Origin: Rhodoglobus sp. | GTDB taxonomy: Bacteria; Actinomycetota; Actinomycetes; Actinomycetales; Microbacteriaceae | Assembly: GCA_025463605.1 (NCBI GenBank) | Contig: JAODAV010000026.1 | Span: 1 to 41,406, forward strand | Direction: 5' to 3' | DNA length: 41,406 nt | In this document: positions 16,512 through 24,092 of the stretch, piece by piece | Layout: every line of letters begins with the position of its first letter | How positions within the stretch are numbered: the first letter of the stretch is position 1 | Notes under the pieces: model-generated | What the model was told of the DNA's origin: nothing | Seen by the model: the letters and a program-made list of their open reading frames with translations, nothing else | Databases searched by the model: none | Made by a program: the position numbers and the translations under genes

Positions 16512-17969
16512 ATGTGCGGCATCGTCGGAATCGTCTCATCCCAGCCGGTGAACCAACAGGTGTACGACGCACTCTCGCTGCTGCAACACCGCGGCCAGGA
16601 CTCGACCGGCATCGTCACGGCCGACGGCAGCACCCTGCACATGGCGAAAGCCAAGGGGCAGGTGCGCGAGGCCTACCGCACGCGTGACATGCGCAGCCTG
16701 CTCGGCAACGTGGGCATCGGGCACGTGCGGTACGCGACGAAAGGCAACGCTGCCAACGAAGAAGAGGCGCAGCCCTTCTACGTCAACGCCCCGTACGGCA
16801 TCGCGCTCATCCACAACGGCAACCTGACCAACACGCGCGAACTGACGGAAGAACTGTTCCACGTCGATCGCCGCCACCTCAACACGTCGAGCGACACCGA
16901 GCTGCTCGTCAACGTGCTCGCCAACGAACTGCAGTCCCAGGTCTCCGGCACCGACCTCGACCCCGACCAGGTCTTCACCGCGATCGCGCGCGTGCACGAA
17001 AGGGTCGAGGGCTCGTACGCGGCCATCGCGATCATCGCGGGACACGGGCTGCTCGCCTTCCGCGACCCCTACGGCATCCGGCCACTCGTGCTGGGTCGTC
17101 GGCCGGCCGGCTTCGTCGGGGACGAATGGGTCGTGGCATCAGAATCGCTCGTGCTCGAGAGCGCGGGCTACGAGTTCGTGCGCGACGTCGCCCCCGGTGA
17201 GGCGATCTTCATCACGCCGGACGGCGCGATGACGTCGCGCCAGTGCGCGGCCAACCCCCGGCTCATCCCGTGCTCCTTCGAGTACGTCTACCTCGCTCGA
17301 CCCGACTCGGTCATGAACGGCATCTCCGTCTACGAGGCCAGGCTGCGACTCGGCGACCGCCTCGCCGACACCATCGCCCGGTACACCCCCAAGGGCGACA
17401 TCGACGTCGTCATGCCCATCCCCGATTCGAGCCGCCCGGCCGCAATGCAGGTCGCCCAGAAGCTCGGCGTCGAATACCGCGAAGGCTTCTACAAGAACCG
17501 CTACGTCGGGCGCACCTTCATCATGCCGGGGCAGGCCGAGCGCAAGAAGTCGGTGAAGCAGAAGCTGAACGCCATGAGCTCCGAGTTCCGGGGCAAGAAC
17601 ATCCTCATCGTCGACGACTCCATCGTGCGCGGCACCACCTCGAAGGAGATCGTGCAGATGGCGCGCGAGGCCGGGGCCAACAAGGTCACGTTTACCTCCG
17701 CCGCGCCGCCGGTGCGCTACCCGCACGTCTACGGCATCAACATGCCCACCCGCCACGAGCTCGTCGCTCACGGACGCAAGATCCCCGAGATCGCGACCGA
17801 ACTGGGCACCGACTACCTCATCTACCAGGAGGTCGCCGACATGGAGGCCGCCATAATCGAAGGCTCGGATGTCACCGCCCTCGAGATGAGCTGCTTCACC
17901 GGTGAGTACGTCACCGGCACCGTCACGCAGGAGTACCTCGCGTGGGTTGAGAAGAACCAGCTGAGCTAG
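16512..17969 (+). CDS. purF: Amidophosphoribosyltransferase
   Basis: This 485-aa enzyme commits PRPP to purine synthesis by transferring glutamine amide nitrogen. MCGIVGI puts the catalytic cysteine right after the start, exposed when Met is removed, so no propeptide is needed. Residues 1-230 are the class II glutaminase. The PRPP-binding domain carries NILIVDDSIVRGTTSKEIV, and GFYKNRYVGRTFIMPGQ is present. The weak GGGAG at 16495-16499 is the likely ribosome binding site. The last 10 residues (LAWVEKNQLS) lie in a 33-bp segment that is repeated 3.95 kb downstream, at the far end of the restriction-modification island. Both copies encode the same C-terminus with different final codons. Confidence 0.98.
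   Translation: MCGIVGIVSSQPVNQQVYDALSLLQHRGQDSTGIVTADGSTLHMAKAKGQVREAYRTRDMRSLLGNVGIGHVRYATKGNAANEEEAQPFYVNAPYGIALIHNGNLTNTRELTEELFHVDRRHLNTSSDTELLVNVLANELQSQVSGTDLDPDQVFTAIARVHERVEGSYAAIAIIAGHGLLAFRDPYGIRPLVLGRRPAGFVGDEWVVASESLVLESAGYEFVRDVAPGEAIFITPDGAMTSRQCAANPRLIPCSFEYVYLARPDSVMNGISVYEARLRLGDRLADTIARYTPKGDIDVVMPIPDSSRPAAMQVAQKLGVEYREGFYKNRYVGRTFIMPGQAERKKSVKQKLNAMSSEFRGKNILIVDDSIVRGTTSKEIVQMAREAGANKVTFTSAAPPVRYPHVYGINMPTRHELVAHGRKIPEIATELGTDYLIYQEVADMEAAIIEGSDVTALEMSCFTGEYVTGTVTQEYLAWVEKNQLS
17935..17967 (+). repeat. Direct repeat, purF-proximal copy (island boundary)
   Basis: A 33-bp segment covers the last codons of purF. The first 28 bases (17935-17962) are identical to 21882-21909. 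One mismatch (G for C) is followed by AGCT in both copies. Here the end reads CAG CTG AGC TAG, the functional purF stop. Confidence 0.95.
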
Positions 17970-17987
17970 CGCGGAGCAGATGGACGA

Positions 17988-19295
17988 TTGAAGGCATTTA
18001 TCGCCCCCCTAGGGGATTTCCGACCGGTCCAGTACCTAGGTAGCAAGTGGCGGATACTCGATCACGTCGCGGACGCGATTGACAGGGTGGCGGACCCGAG
18101 ACGCCCCATGGTGGCCGACCTCTTCGCCGGGAGTGGAGTGGTGGCCCGACGTCTGGCGCATTCGCGCCCGGTTCTGGCTTCGGACATCCAAGAGTACTCG
18201 CGAGTCCTCGCGTCGGCGCTTCTACGGCCGTCGACGCTAGGACGCGGCGATGTGGTCACGGATGTGGTAGATGCTTTGGGGGCAGCCCAACAGCCCTGGT
18301 TGAAGGATCTGGTTGATTGGGAGCGCGAATCGTCCCGTGGGCCCGACCTGCATCTCCATCTGGCCGCTTCTATTGAAGGCGGCGCAATCGCTGTATCACA
18401 TTCGGGCCGCAGCGGAGAGCACCTGCCCCCCAATCTGGATGTGGTTCGCGAAGCTACCGGCCAATCGAACGATTGGACCACGCTCAGGCACTACGGCGGC
18501 GTCTACTTTTCCTATGAACAGGCAGCAAACTTGGACGTCATGGCCTCGGTGATTCGGAGGCTTGATCAAGCGGACCGAGACACCGCGCTTGCCGCCCTGT
18601 TAAGCACGGCCACTGACTTGGCAAACAGCGTGGGGAGTCATTTCGCGCAGCCGATTCGGCCACGCTCATCCAACGGCTCCCTAAAGACAGGTCAACTGAA
18701 TGCGATCGCGACTGCCAGGCGCCACAATGCCATGGACGTGTTCATCCGGAAACTCCAGAAGTTTACGTCCCTCTCGCGTCCTTTGTTTGATGGGACTGCC
18801 ATTCGAGCCTCTTTCGAAAACGTACTGGATACGTTGTCCCCCTTGATCGGCACCGTTTATGCCGATCCGCCCTACACGAGAGAGCATTACAGCCGTTTTT
18901 ATCACGTCCTCGAAACGTTGGCGTTAGGTGATGATCCGGGAATAAGTATGGTTCGACAGGGTGGGCTCGATGTCCCTAGCCGAGGAATCTACCGCCTAGA
19001 GCGTCACCAGTCGCCATTCAGCATCGTTAGTAAGGCTCCCCCGGCATTCGATGAGCTATTCAAGGCAACGTCGGAGCGCGGTATATCCTTAGTGCTCTCC
19101 TATTCGCCGGTGCCAGAGAACGACAAGCCGCGTGCACGGGTTATTGGAATGAACGCGCTTCTCGAACTTGCAAATGCAAGGTTCAGCAAGGTCCAAGTCT
19201 TGGATGCTGGAGGAATGCGGCACTCGAAGTTCAATAACAGGGCGCTCAACGCACCACCTGTAGATGAAGCGGAAGTGCTCATCCTCTGTACGTGA
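17988..19295 (+). CDS. DNA methyltransferase, alpha (D12-like) class
   Basis: This 435-aa protein carries the motif order of alpha-class amino-methyltransferases. Motif X-like VQYLGSKWR lies at residues 15-22, SAM-binding motif I VADLFAGSGVVA at about 42-53, and catalytic motif IV VYADPPYT with DPPY at 293-296. The long stretch between motifs I and IV (about 240 residues) should hold the target recognition domain. DPPY suits N6-adenine or N4-cytosine methylation. The start is TTG 17988 with GGAG at 17973-17976; the nearby ATG at 17980 reads into a stop. It lies 18 bp after purF and is probably read through from it. Its stop directly abuts the convergent endonuclease stop. Confidence 0.87.
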   Translation: MKAFIAPLGDFRPVQYLGSKWRILDHVADAIDRVADPRRPMVADLFAGSGVVARRLAHSRPVLASDIQEYSRVLASALLRPSTLGRGDVVTDVVDALGAAQQPWLKDLVDWERESSRGPDLHLHLAASIEGGAIAVSHSGRSGEHLPPNLDVVREATGQSNDWTTLRHYGGVYFSYEQAANLDVMASVIRRLDQADRDTALAALLSTATDLANSVGSHFAQPIRPRSSNGSLKTGQLNAIATARRHNAMDVFIRKLQKFTSLSRPLFDGTAIRASFENVLDTLSPLIGTVYADPPYTREHYSRFYHVLETLALGDDPGISMVRQGGLDVPSRGIYRLERHQSPFSIVSKAPPAFDELFKATSERGISLVLSYSPVPENDKPRARVIGMNALLELANARFSKVQVLDAGGMRHSKFNNRALNAPPVDEAEVLILCT

Positions 19296-20378
19296 TTATG
19301 ACCCCGGCGCCTCAGCTTTGAGAAGCGGATTTCCGGGCCAGACGGTCGCAAGGACTTCACTCACGACGACTGCACGTCTCATGCGAGTCGGATTGGTGAC
19401 GGGTACGTTTGCGACCAGCCACCGTTGCAACTCAACGTGCCCGGGCTGGCCTGGGAGTACCACTCGATAGTTGTACCCGCCGTCTAAGAGTCGCCCAAAC
19501 ACCGCTATAGGGCGGCCTGACTCAGGGTATGGAACGCCCTGTACGCTCCCAAGCTCGAAGTAGTAGTTTACGGATTCACTCTTGTAGCGGCCCTTCCTGC
19601 TCTCCAGCACTCCCACGCCTCCGTCACTTGCGACTGGGAACAACACGATGTCAACTTCATGCCCGCTGTAATTGAAGAACTTGGTGAAGGTTGCTCGGTC
19701 GAAGGAAGCTTGACTAAAGAGCGAGACACCAGCGGAATTCTTGCGGCTCTTATTAAGCTCGGCGATCAGGAACTGCGAGTAATCTGCACCAACCAAGTTG
19801 ACAGATGCGGGTGGTTTCGCGGGGCCCTTCACAGACCGCTCGTCGCCAGAGTTCAGCAGGACACGAGCAACGACGCGAGGGTCGTCAAGCGGTAGAAGCC
19901 CGGGCGAAGCGCCATCGATCCATTCGTCCAGTGCCGCCTGCAGATCCGCCAGTTCATTGAGGGGGTGCTGAGATACAGAAAGGGCCTCCCAATTGCCGAT
20001 CAATCCACCTTTGGTGAGATTGCCGGAGCCGACGATCACCGAAAAGAAGTCATCCGATTCGAACCATACGATCTTGGGGTGGAATAGCGCGCGTTCGCTG
20101 TGCACCAGCGCCTCGACTTGCAATAACGGGTGCGCATCGGATAGTGCCTTGAGCTTGGTGATCGCCTTGAGGTCTGTGATGGAATCAGTGCCCACAATCA
20201 GCCGAAAGGGTTTCTTCTCTAGGAAAGCTTCAAAGTCGGGGCTTTCCAAGAGCGCAGCTGCGCCATACGCAGTGGCCCAAGCAAAGAACGCTCCCCCTCC
20301 ACGCGCACCGATGCTCGTATCGGTCAATGTCTGCAGAAGGGATTCCCCTCCGCCAGGTGACTGAAACCGTAGTGCCAT
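19296..20378 (-). CDS. PLD-family restriction endonuclease, BfiI-like
   Basis: This 360-aa protein starts at ATG 20378, with GGGAGG 10 nt upstream. A longer GTG reading to 20417 has no such site. Residues about 1-150 carry a single phospholipase-D-type active site: His100-x-Lys102 (FHPKIVWF), then Gly117-Ser118-x-Asn120 (VGSGNLTKGG) and Glu131 (NWEALS). A single HxK...SxN...E site per chain, about 360 residues and a separate beta-rich C-terminal half (about 205-340) match the known BfiI Type IIS enzyme. BfiI cuts DNA as a dimer without metal ions and binds DNA through a B3-like C-terminal domain. Placement between two methyltransferase genes supports the call. The recognition site cannot be read from the sequence. 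Confidence 0.75.
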   Translation of the reverse strand: MALRFQSPGGGESLLQTLTDTSIGARGGGAFFAWATAYGAAALLESPDFEAFLEKKPFRLIVGTDSITDLKAITKLKALSDAHPLLQVEALVHSERALFHPKIVWFESDDFFSVIVGSGNLTKGGLIGNWEALSVSQHPLNELADLQAALDEWIDGASPGLLPLDDPRVVARVLLNSGDERSVKGPAKPPASVNLVGADYSQFLIAELNKSRKNSAGVSLFSQASFDRATFTKFFNYSGHEVDIVLFPVASDGGVGVLESRKGRYKSESVNYYFELGSVQGVPYPESGRPIAVFGRLLDGGYNYRVVLPGQPGHVELQRWLVANVPVTNPTRMRRAVVVSEVLATVWPGNPLLKAEAPGS

Positions 20379-20459
20379 GTGTGCAGTGCCTCCCGAACGA
20401 TTGCCAATGGCGAACACTGTACTTCGGAGTTGCGACGCTCCATCGTCACACGCTGCGGA

Positions 20460-20465
20460 TATGGT
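20460..20465 (+). promoter_or_regulatory. -10 element (TATGGT) of the Mod-like methyltransferase
   Basis: TATGGT ends 6 nt before ATG 20472, the same spacing seen at the host's leaderless genes. No -35 of good quality is seen and no ribosome binding site precedes the ATG. Confidence 0.4.
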
Positions 20466-20471
20466 GGCGCC

Positions 20472-21725
20472 ATGACGAGGGGGATGCAGAGTCCGGATCC
20501 CGGACCAAAGGCTGATTTACCACATGCGAGAAGAGGCACTCGGCGAACCTCCGATCCTGAATTAACTTGGTCAGGCAAGCGGAAATTGACCGATGAGCTA
20601 CTCCACATCGCGGAACGGCCAACGGTTCACACCCTCTTACAGATCGACGAGGTGGGCCTTACCTCGACAGGCAATGCTGTCATCAACGGCGACAACCACG
20701 ACGCGATGCGGACGCTCCTTCAAGGGCGCACCATGCCCAGCTTTGCGGGAACTGTGCGGCTGTGTTACCTAGACCCGCCCTATAACACCGGCGCTCAATT
20801 CAGCACATACTCCGACTCTCAGTCGAGCGCGGTCTGGCTGGACGCGTTAAGAGATCGTCTTGTCCTGGTTCGCGCCCTGCTCAGTAGCGACGGAAGCGTT
20901 TGGTTGCACCTTGATGACGGCGAGCAGCATCACGCGCGAGTGATCATGGATGAAGTGTTTGGGCGCGAAGCGTTTGTCGCAACGATCGTTTGGCAGAAAC
21001 GCACGTCTCGCGACAACAGGACCGCGTTCAGCTCCTCGCACGACTACATCCATGTGTACGCCCCGCTGGGGGCCAAAGACTGGAAGCGAGTCAGAAACGG
21101 CCTTCCCGATACCGGCACCTTCAACAACCCCGACGGAGATCCCAGGGGCCCGTGGAGGTCCACGCCCATGAGTGCGCAGGCCGGGCACGGGACAAAAGCT
21201 CAGTTCTATACCGTTGTAACGCCGACCGGTGCGCTTCACGAGCCACCCCCGGGTCGCTGCTGGACCTATACAGCGGCCCGGCTGCAACAGCTCGACGCGG
21301 AGGGCCGCGTTTACTGGCCGCGAAATGGTGACGGGCGGCCTCGGCTCAAGAGGTATGCATATGAATCCGGCGACCTGGCTCCGTCGACTCTCTGGCTGGC
21401 AGAATTCGCAGGAGACACCGCGGAGGCGAAAAAGGAACTCCTGAGCGAGTTCCCCGGCGAGTCGGTCTTCGACACACCTAAGCCTGAACGTCTGCTCGAG
21501 CGGATCATCGCCATTGCCACTGAGCCCGACGACCTCGTGATGGACATCTATCTAGGTTCCGGGACGACTGCCGTCTCAGCGCTGAAGTTGGGTCGGCGCT
21601 TCATTGGCATCGAGTCATCGGCGAAAGTCGTCAACGAGGTAGCAGTCCCCAGGATAAGTCGGCAACTCGATCCGCATGCCGGCGGATTTAAGATCTATGA
21701 GGTGCAATGCGCTGCTGTTGAGTGA
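20472..21725 (+). CDS. DNA methyltransferase, beta class (Type III Mod-like)
   Basis: This 417-aa protein has the beta-class motif order. Motif IV YLDPPYNTG (DPPYN at 101-105) comes first. The Mod-typical SVWLHLDDGEQHHARVIMDEVFG follows. SAM motif I appears at the end (IYLGSGTTAVSALKLGRRFIGIE, about 359-381). The region 190-330 between them is the likely target recognition domain. DPPY indicates N6-adenine methylation. No Res helicase is present, so it is not a Type III system. With the alpha-class enzyme it would protect the two strands of an asymmetric site cut by the PLD endonuclease. Divergent from that gene, 93 bp apart. No controller (C) protein gene is seen. Confidence 0.88.
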   Translation: MTRGMQSPDPGPKADLPHARRGTRRTSDPELTWSGKRKLTDELLHIAERPTVHTLLQIDEVGLTSTGNAVINGDNHDAMRTLLQGRTMPSFAGTVRLCYLDPPYNTGAQFSTYSDSQSSAVWLDALRDRLVLVRALLSSDGSVWLHLDDGEQHHARVIMDEVFGREAFVATIVWQKRTSRDNRTAFSSSHDYIHVYAPLGAKDWKRVRNGLPDTGTFNNPDGDPRGPWRSTPMSAQAGHGTKAQFYTVVTPTGALHEPPPGRCWTYTAARLQQLDAEGRVYWPRNGDGRPRLKRYAYESGDLAPSTLWLAEFAGDTAEAKKELLSEFPGESVFDTPKPERLLERIIAIATEPDDLVMDIYLGSGTTAVSALKLGRRFIGIESSAKVVNEVAVPRISRQLDPHAGGFKIYEVQCAAVE

Positions 21726-21881
21726 ACCGCCAGCCCATCAGCAACCCAGAATCCCGCACACCACGAACCTCTCGTATCACCAAAACGCACCGGGCGGAGC
21801 CTCCCAACCGTCTCACGCGACGCAGTGGCCACGGCCGTGCGCTCGCCCTCCGCCGGTGTGCTGCCCACGCCGCGCTCGGCC

Positions 21882-21914
21882 ACCTCGCGTGGGTTGAGAA
21901 GAACCAGCTCAGCT
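21882..21914 (+). repeat. Direct repeat, distal copy (purF C-terminal remnant)
   Basis: The matching copy of 17935-17967 reads, in the purF frame, LAWVEKNQLS followed by TGA (CAG CTC AGC TGA). Nothing upstream of it resembles purF, so it is a stranded tail of 33 bp that marks the right boundary of the island. Its synonymous final codons differ from those of the intact gene. Confidence 0.93.
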
Positions 21915-21951
21915 GACGCCCGTTGTCGGCAGCAGCCACGACAATCGAGGC

Positions 21952-22305
21952 ATGACGGAAAACAACAGGATCGACCTCGTCGAGTTCCCCGCAGCGAGCC
22001 CCGAAGCGGTCGCCGCGTCGCGCGCCTTCTACGAAGCGGCTTTCGGCTGGAGCTTCACCAGCTACGGCGACGCGTACGTCGACACCTCATCGAGCGGCAC
22101 GACGGCCGGCATCAACGGCTTCGCCGACGATAGACAGCAGCGCATGCCGCTCGTCGTCATCTACGCAGCCGACCTTGACGCGGCGCGCGAGGCCGTTCTC
22201 GGTTCCGGTGGAACCCTCGTGCACGACACCTACGAGTTTCCCGGTGGGCGGCGCTTTCACTTCAGCGACCCCGCGGGCAACGAGCTCGCGGTGTGGTCGG
22301 AGTAG
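21952..22305 (+). CDS. VOC-family (glyoxalase/bleomycin-resistance-like) protein
   Basis: This 117-aa protein has one vicinal-oxygen-chelate module pair. The start (FPAASPEAVAASRAFYEAAFGW) and the end (RFHFSDPAGNELAVWSE), with the terminal metal-ligand glutamate, are typical. No substrate can be assigned; such small proteins act in glyoxalase-like reactions or antibiotic binding. ATG 21952 lies 6 nt after GACAAT, a possible -10. It is the first gene after the island, so it probably once followed purF directly. Confidence 0.82.
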   Translation: MTENNRIDLVEFPAASPEAVAASRAFYEAAFGWSFTSYGDAYVDTSSSGTTAGINGFADDRQQRMPLVVIYAADLDAAREAVLGSGGTLVHDTYEFPGGRRFHFSDPAGNELAVWSE

Positions 22306-22614
22306 CTACTCTTCGATCTCGCCTTCGCGCGGCGCCTCGACGGACTCCCGTTGCGCGGTTACCGTGCTCGCGCGCTTCGTCGCTCTACGGTCGAGGATGA
22401 GCGCGAGCAGCGCGCCGAGCAGCACGCCCGCGGTCACGCCGAACAGCGCGAAGTAGGCGAACAGCGCGCCGAAGCCCACGTTCGGGTCGGCCGGGAACAG
22501 CGACGTGAGCAGATACGTCACGATCGCACCGACGCCACCACCCACGATCATGAAGGCGGGGAACTTGGGAGCGCGACGTACGGTGACCTGCTCGGTTTCG
22601 GGGGCGTCGCTCAC
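22306..22614 (-). CDS. Small membrane protein of unknown function
   Basis: From GTG 22614 the protein has 102 aa. A hydrophilic start (SDAPETEQVTVRRAPKFPAF) is followed by two hydrophobic segments (about 22-45 and 53-80) and a charged tail (LDRRATKRA... EEIEE). Related actinobacterial proteins near purine or SCP2-like genes are known only as small membrane proteins. An upstream ATG at 22650 would overlap the SCP2-like gene and is less likely. GAGAAT lies 6 nt before the GTG. The function is unknown. Confidence 0.7.
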   Translation of the reverse strand: MSDAPETEQVTVRRAPKFPAFMIVGGGVGAIVTYLLTSLFPADPNVGFGALFAYFALFGVTAGVLLGALLALILDRRATKRASTVTAQRESVEAPREGEIEE

Positions 22615-22628
22615 TCCCCCATTCTCTC

Positions 22629-23000
22629 CTACCGGACCGGTCTCTCCCACCGGATCGGCAAGTGTTCGCCGAGGTGCGCGCGCTGGCCCGACGCGCTCAC
22701 TCTGCCTTCGGCGACGGCCGTATCCCAGTCGAGGGAGCCGGTCGCCAGCGCAAGCCAGGTCGTGGCGTCCGTCTCGATGACATTGGGCGGAGTCCCTCGA
22801 GTGTGGCGGGGACCCTGGATGGCCTGCACAGCGCCGAAGGGAGGAACGCGGATCTCGACGGTGTTGCCCTCGGCGCGCTCGGCGAGCAATTGGAGCAGGT
22901 ACCGCACGGCCGTCGCGATCGTCTCGCGCGCTGGTTCGCCGACGAGAGCGGATGCGACGGCCTGGCGCCCGGCGTCGTCGCTGATGCGCTTGGGGGGCAT
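22629..23000 (-). CDS. SCP2-like sterol-carrier-family protein
   Basis: This 123-aa protein shows the small actinobacterial sterol-carrier family pattern: a helical N-terminus (ATAVRYLLQLLAERAEGNTVEIRVPPFGAVQAI), then TDATTWLALATGSLDWDTAV near the end. The domain binds hydrophobic ligands in characterised SCP2 proteins; the ligand here is unknown. Genes of this family commonly lie near purF and purM in actinobacteria, supporting the idea that this region was purF's neighbour before the island. ATG 23000 lies 6 nt after TAGCGT. The membrane-protein gene starts 14 bp after its stop, so they likely share an mRNA. Confidence 0.8.
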   Translation of the reverse strand: MPPKRISDDAGRQAVASALVGEPARETIATAVRYLLQLLAERAEGNTVEIRVPPFGAVQAIQGPRHTRGTPPNVIETDATTWLALATGSLDWDTAVAEGRVSASGQRAHLGEHLPIRWERPVR

Positions 23001-23006
23001 GGTCCT

Positions 23007-23012
23007 ACGCTA
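23007..23012 (-). promoter_or_regulatory. -10 element (TAGCGT) of the SCP2-like gene
   Basis: TAGCGT on the minus strand ends 6 nt before ATG 23000. No Shine-Dalgarno sequence lies between them. Confidence 0.5.
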
Positions 23013-23062
23013 GCCGCGCACGACCATGCCCGCCTTCGCTCAGATCAGGCGATGGGCTCCGA

Positions 23063-23656
23063 TCAGGCGATAAGCGTCAGGTTCGGAAGCTCGGGATAGA
23101 GCTCGTGCGCGGCCGTGAACACGCAATCCGCCGCCGCCTCACGCTGGTCGCCGCCGTCCACATCCGGGTCGCCGACCATCTCGGGGAAGTTGCGCTCTTC
23201 CCCGGTCATATCGAACCCTGCCTGCTCGAGACACTCGAGGGACGCGGTGCGCAGCGCCTCCTCCATCACCGCCGGATTGGTGTCGGCATACGCCGCGTTG
23301 ACCGGCACCCAGAACTGCGCCTCGCACTCGCCCTGCACTTCGTCGACGGTCTGCGGCGCCAGTCCGTTGGCGTCGTACTCGAAGATGTAGCGCAGGCCGT
23401 CTGCTGGGCTGATGATCGGATCGGTCACGGTCATACCACCCGCCTCCAGGCAGGCACGCAACTGCCGGTAGGCCGTGTCGTAATCCTCGAGGTCGACGAC
23501 CCCGTCTTTCATGAGCTCATACTGGGCCGGATGCCCCTGCTCCTGTGCCTCGGCCGCGAGGGCGAGCACGAGCTCGCGCCCCGTCGGAGGTTCAGGAGCT
23601 GAGCATCCGGCCAGCAGCGCGACTGCCGGGAGCAGCAGCAGCGCGCGCGATCTCAC
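23063..23656 (-). CDS. Lipoprotein of unknown function
   Basis: From GTG 23656 the protein has 197 aa. The N-terminus VRSRALLLLPAVALLAGC ends in lipobox LLAGC (Cys18), so it should be anchored outside the membrane. The mature part is acidic and has three further cysteines in CLEAGG, GECEAQFW and LECLEQAG, plus DCVFTAA. No known enzyme motif is seen. It overlaps the upstream secreted-protein gene by 4 bp (GTGA), so the two are one unit. A role as receptor, chaperone or immunity partner of that secreted protein is possible but only inferred. Confidence 0.75.
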   Translation of the reverse strand: MRSRALLLLPAVALLAGCSAPEPPTGRELVLALAAEAQEQGHPAQYELMKDGVVDLEDYDTAYRQLRACLEAGGMTVTDPIISPADGLRYIFEYDANGLAPQTVDEVQGECEAQFWVPVNAAYADTNPAVMEEALRTASLECLEQAGFDMTGEERNFPEMVGDPDVDGGDQREAAADCVFTAAHELYPELPNLTLIA

Positions 23657-24054
23657 GAGTAGAGCACCACCGAGCCCCAGGAGTGGTAGCCGCCGGAGTA
23701 GTAGGAGTAGTGGCTGTAGCCGGTCGTGGTGACGTACGTCCCGGAGGTCGTGCCGGCTCCTGCCGTGTTGCCGCCGCTGACGTAGCGCAGCGCCGCGAAG
23801 AGGTAGGGCAGGTGATGGTGGATGGCGTAGTAGGTGGAGCAGTTGCCCTCGCTCGCGCTCGTCGAACGGGACTCGTAGGGGGCGGGATGCCAGCTCTGGC
23901 CGACCAGCGAGCCGTTCACGCAACCGCCGGGCTGCTGGTACGTGATGCTCGAGCTCCAGCCGAAGCTCGGCGTTGCGGCGGCGAGGGTGAGCCCCAGTGC
24001 GAGCGCCGAGGCGATCACCGACTTGCGGGCGAGGGACGAGATCTTCATTCGCAT
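23653..24054 (-). CDS. Secreted Tyr/Gly/Ser-rich small protein
   Basis: From ATG 24054 the protein has 133 aa; an AAAGG lies a few nt upstream. A signal peptide (about 1-32: basic MRMKISSLARK, hydrophobic core, ATPSFG) precedes a mature chain of about 100 residues rich in Tyr, Ser, Gly, Thr and His. It has two cysteines (GGCVNG, GNCSTYY) that could pair, and an aromatic tail YSHYSYYSGGYHSWGSV. No family is recognised with confidence. The tail weakly recalls lactococcin-972-type bacteriocins. Coupled to a lipoprotein gene and divergent from an ABC export system, it may be an exported bioactive peptide (inference). Confidence 0.7.
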   Translation of the reverse strand: MRMKISSLARKSVIASALALGLTLAAATPSFGWSSSITYQQPGGCVNGSLVGQSWHPAPYESRSTSASEGNCSTYYAIHHHLPYLFAALRYVSGGNTAGAGTTSGTYVTTTGYSHYSYYSGGYHSWGSVVLYS

Positions 24055-24078
24055 GCTGCCTTTCTTCTGGACGTTTTG

Positions 24079-24092
24079 CCATACTTGTATGG
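24079..24092. promoter_or_regulatory. Palindrome between the secreted-protein gene and the export operon
   Basis: CCATAC-TT-GTATGG is a perfect 6-bp-arm palindrome in the 91-bp divergent region. It is immediately followed by GGTACC and CCATGG. It could be an operator shared by both directions. No regulator gene lies next to it. Confidence 0.45.

Larger units (their letters stand above)
17935..21914. mobile_element. Restriction-modification island inserted at the purF 3' end
   Basis: The segment between two 33-bp copies of the purF 3' end holds three genes: an alpha-type DNA methyltransferase, a PLD-family endonuclease and a beta-type methyltransferase. Its sequence is visibly less G+C-rich than the flanks (for example about 48% in 18781-18840). 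It also uses several TTA leucine codons (near 18600 and 19090, and in the second methyltransferase), which are rare in such genomes. No integrase, transposase or tRNA is seen. The repeat suggests site-specific insertion or insertion with long target duplication; the mechanism is inferred. Confidence 0.8.

Noticed and set aside
20472..21725. Complete Type III R-M system
   Set aside because: The Mod-like protein has the right motifs, but no Res helicase is present; the partner nuclease is a PLD protein.
17935..21914. tRNA-based attachment site or integrase for the island
   Set aside because: No tRNA-like sequence is at either end, and no recombinase frame was found inside; the repeat is purF coding sequence.
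21722..21916. A 64-aa gene ending in the purF-like LAWVEKNQLS
   Set aside because: The upstream part is Arg/Thr/Pro-rich with no family and no start signals; the tail is the stranded repeat.
23653..24054. Confident lactococcin-972 bacteriocin assignment
   Set aside because: Only a short tail stretch (Y-S-Y-Y-S-G-G-Y-H-S) resembles the family and the chain ends too early; kept as a possibility only.
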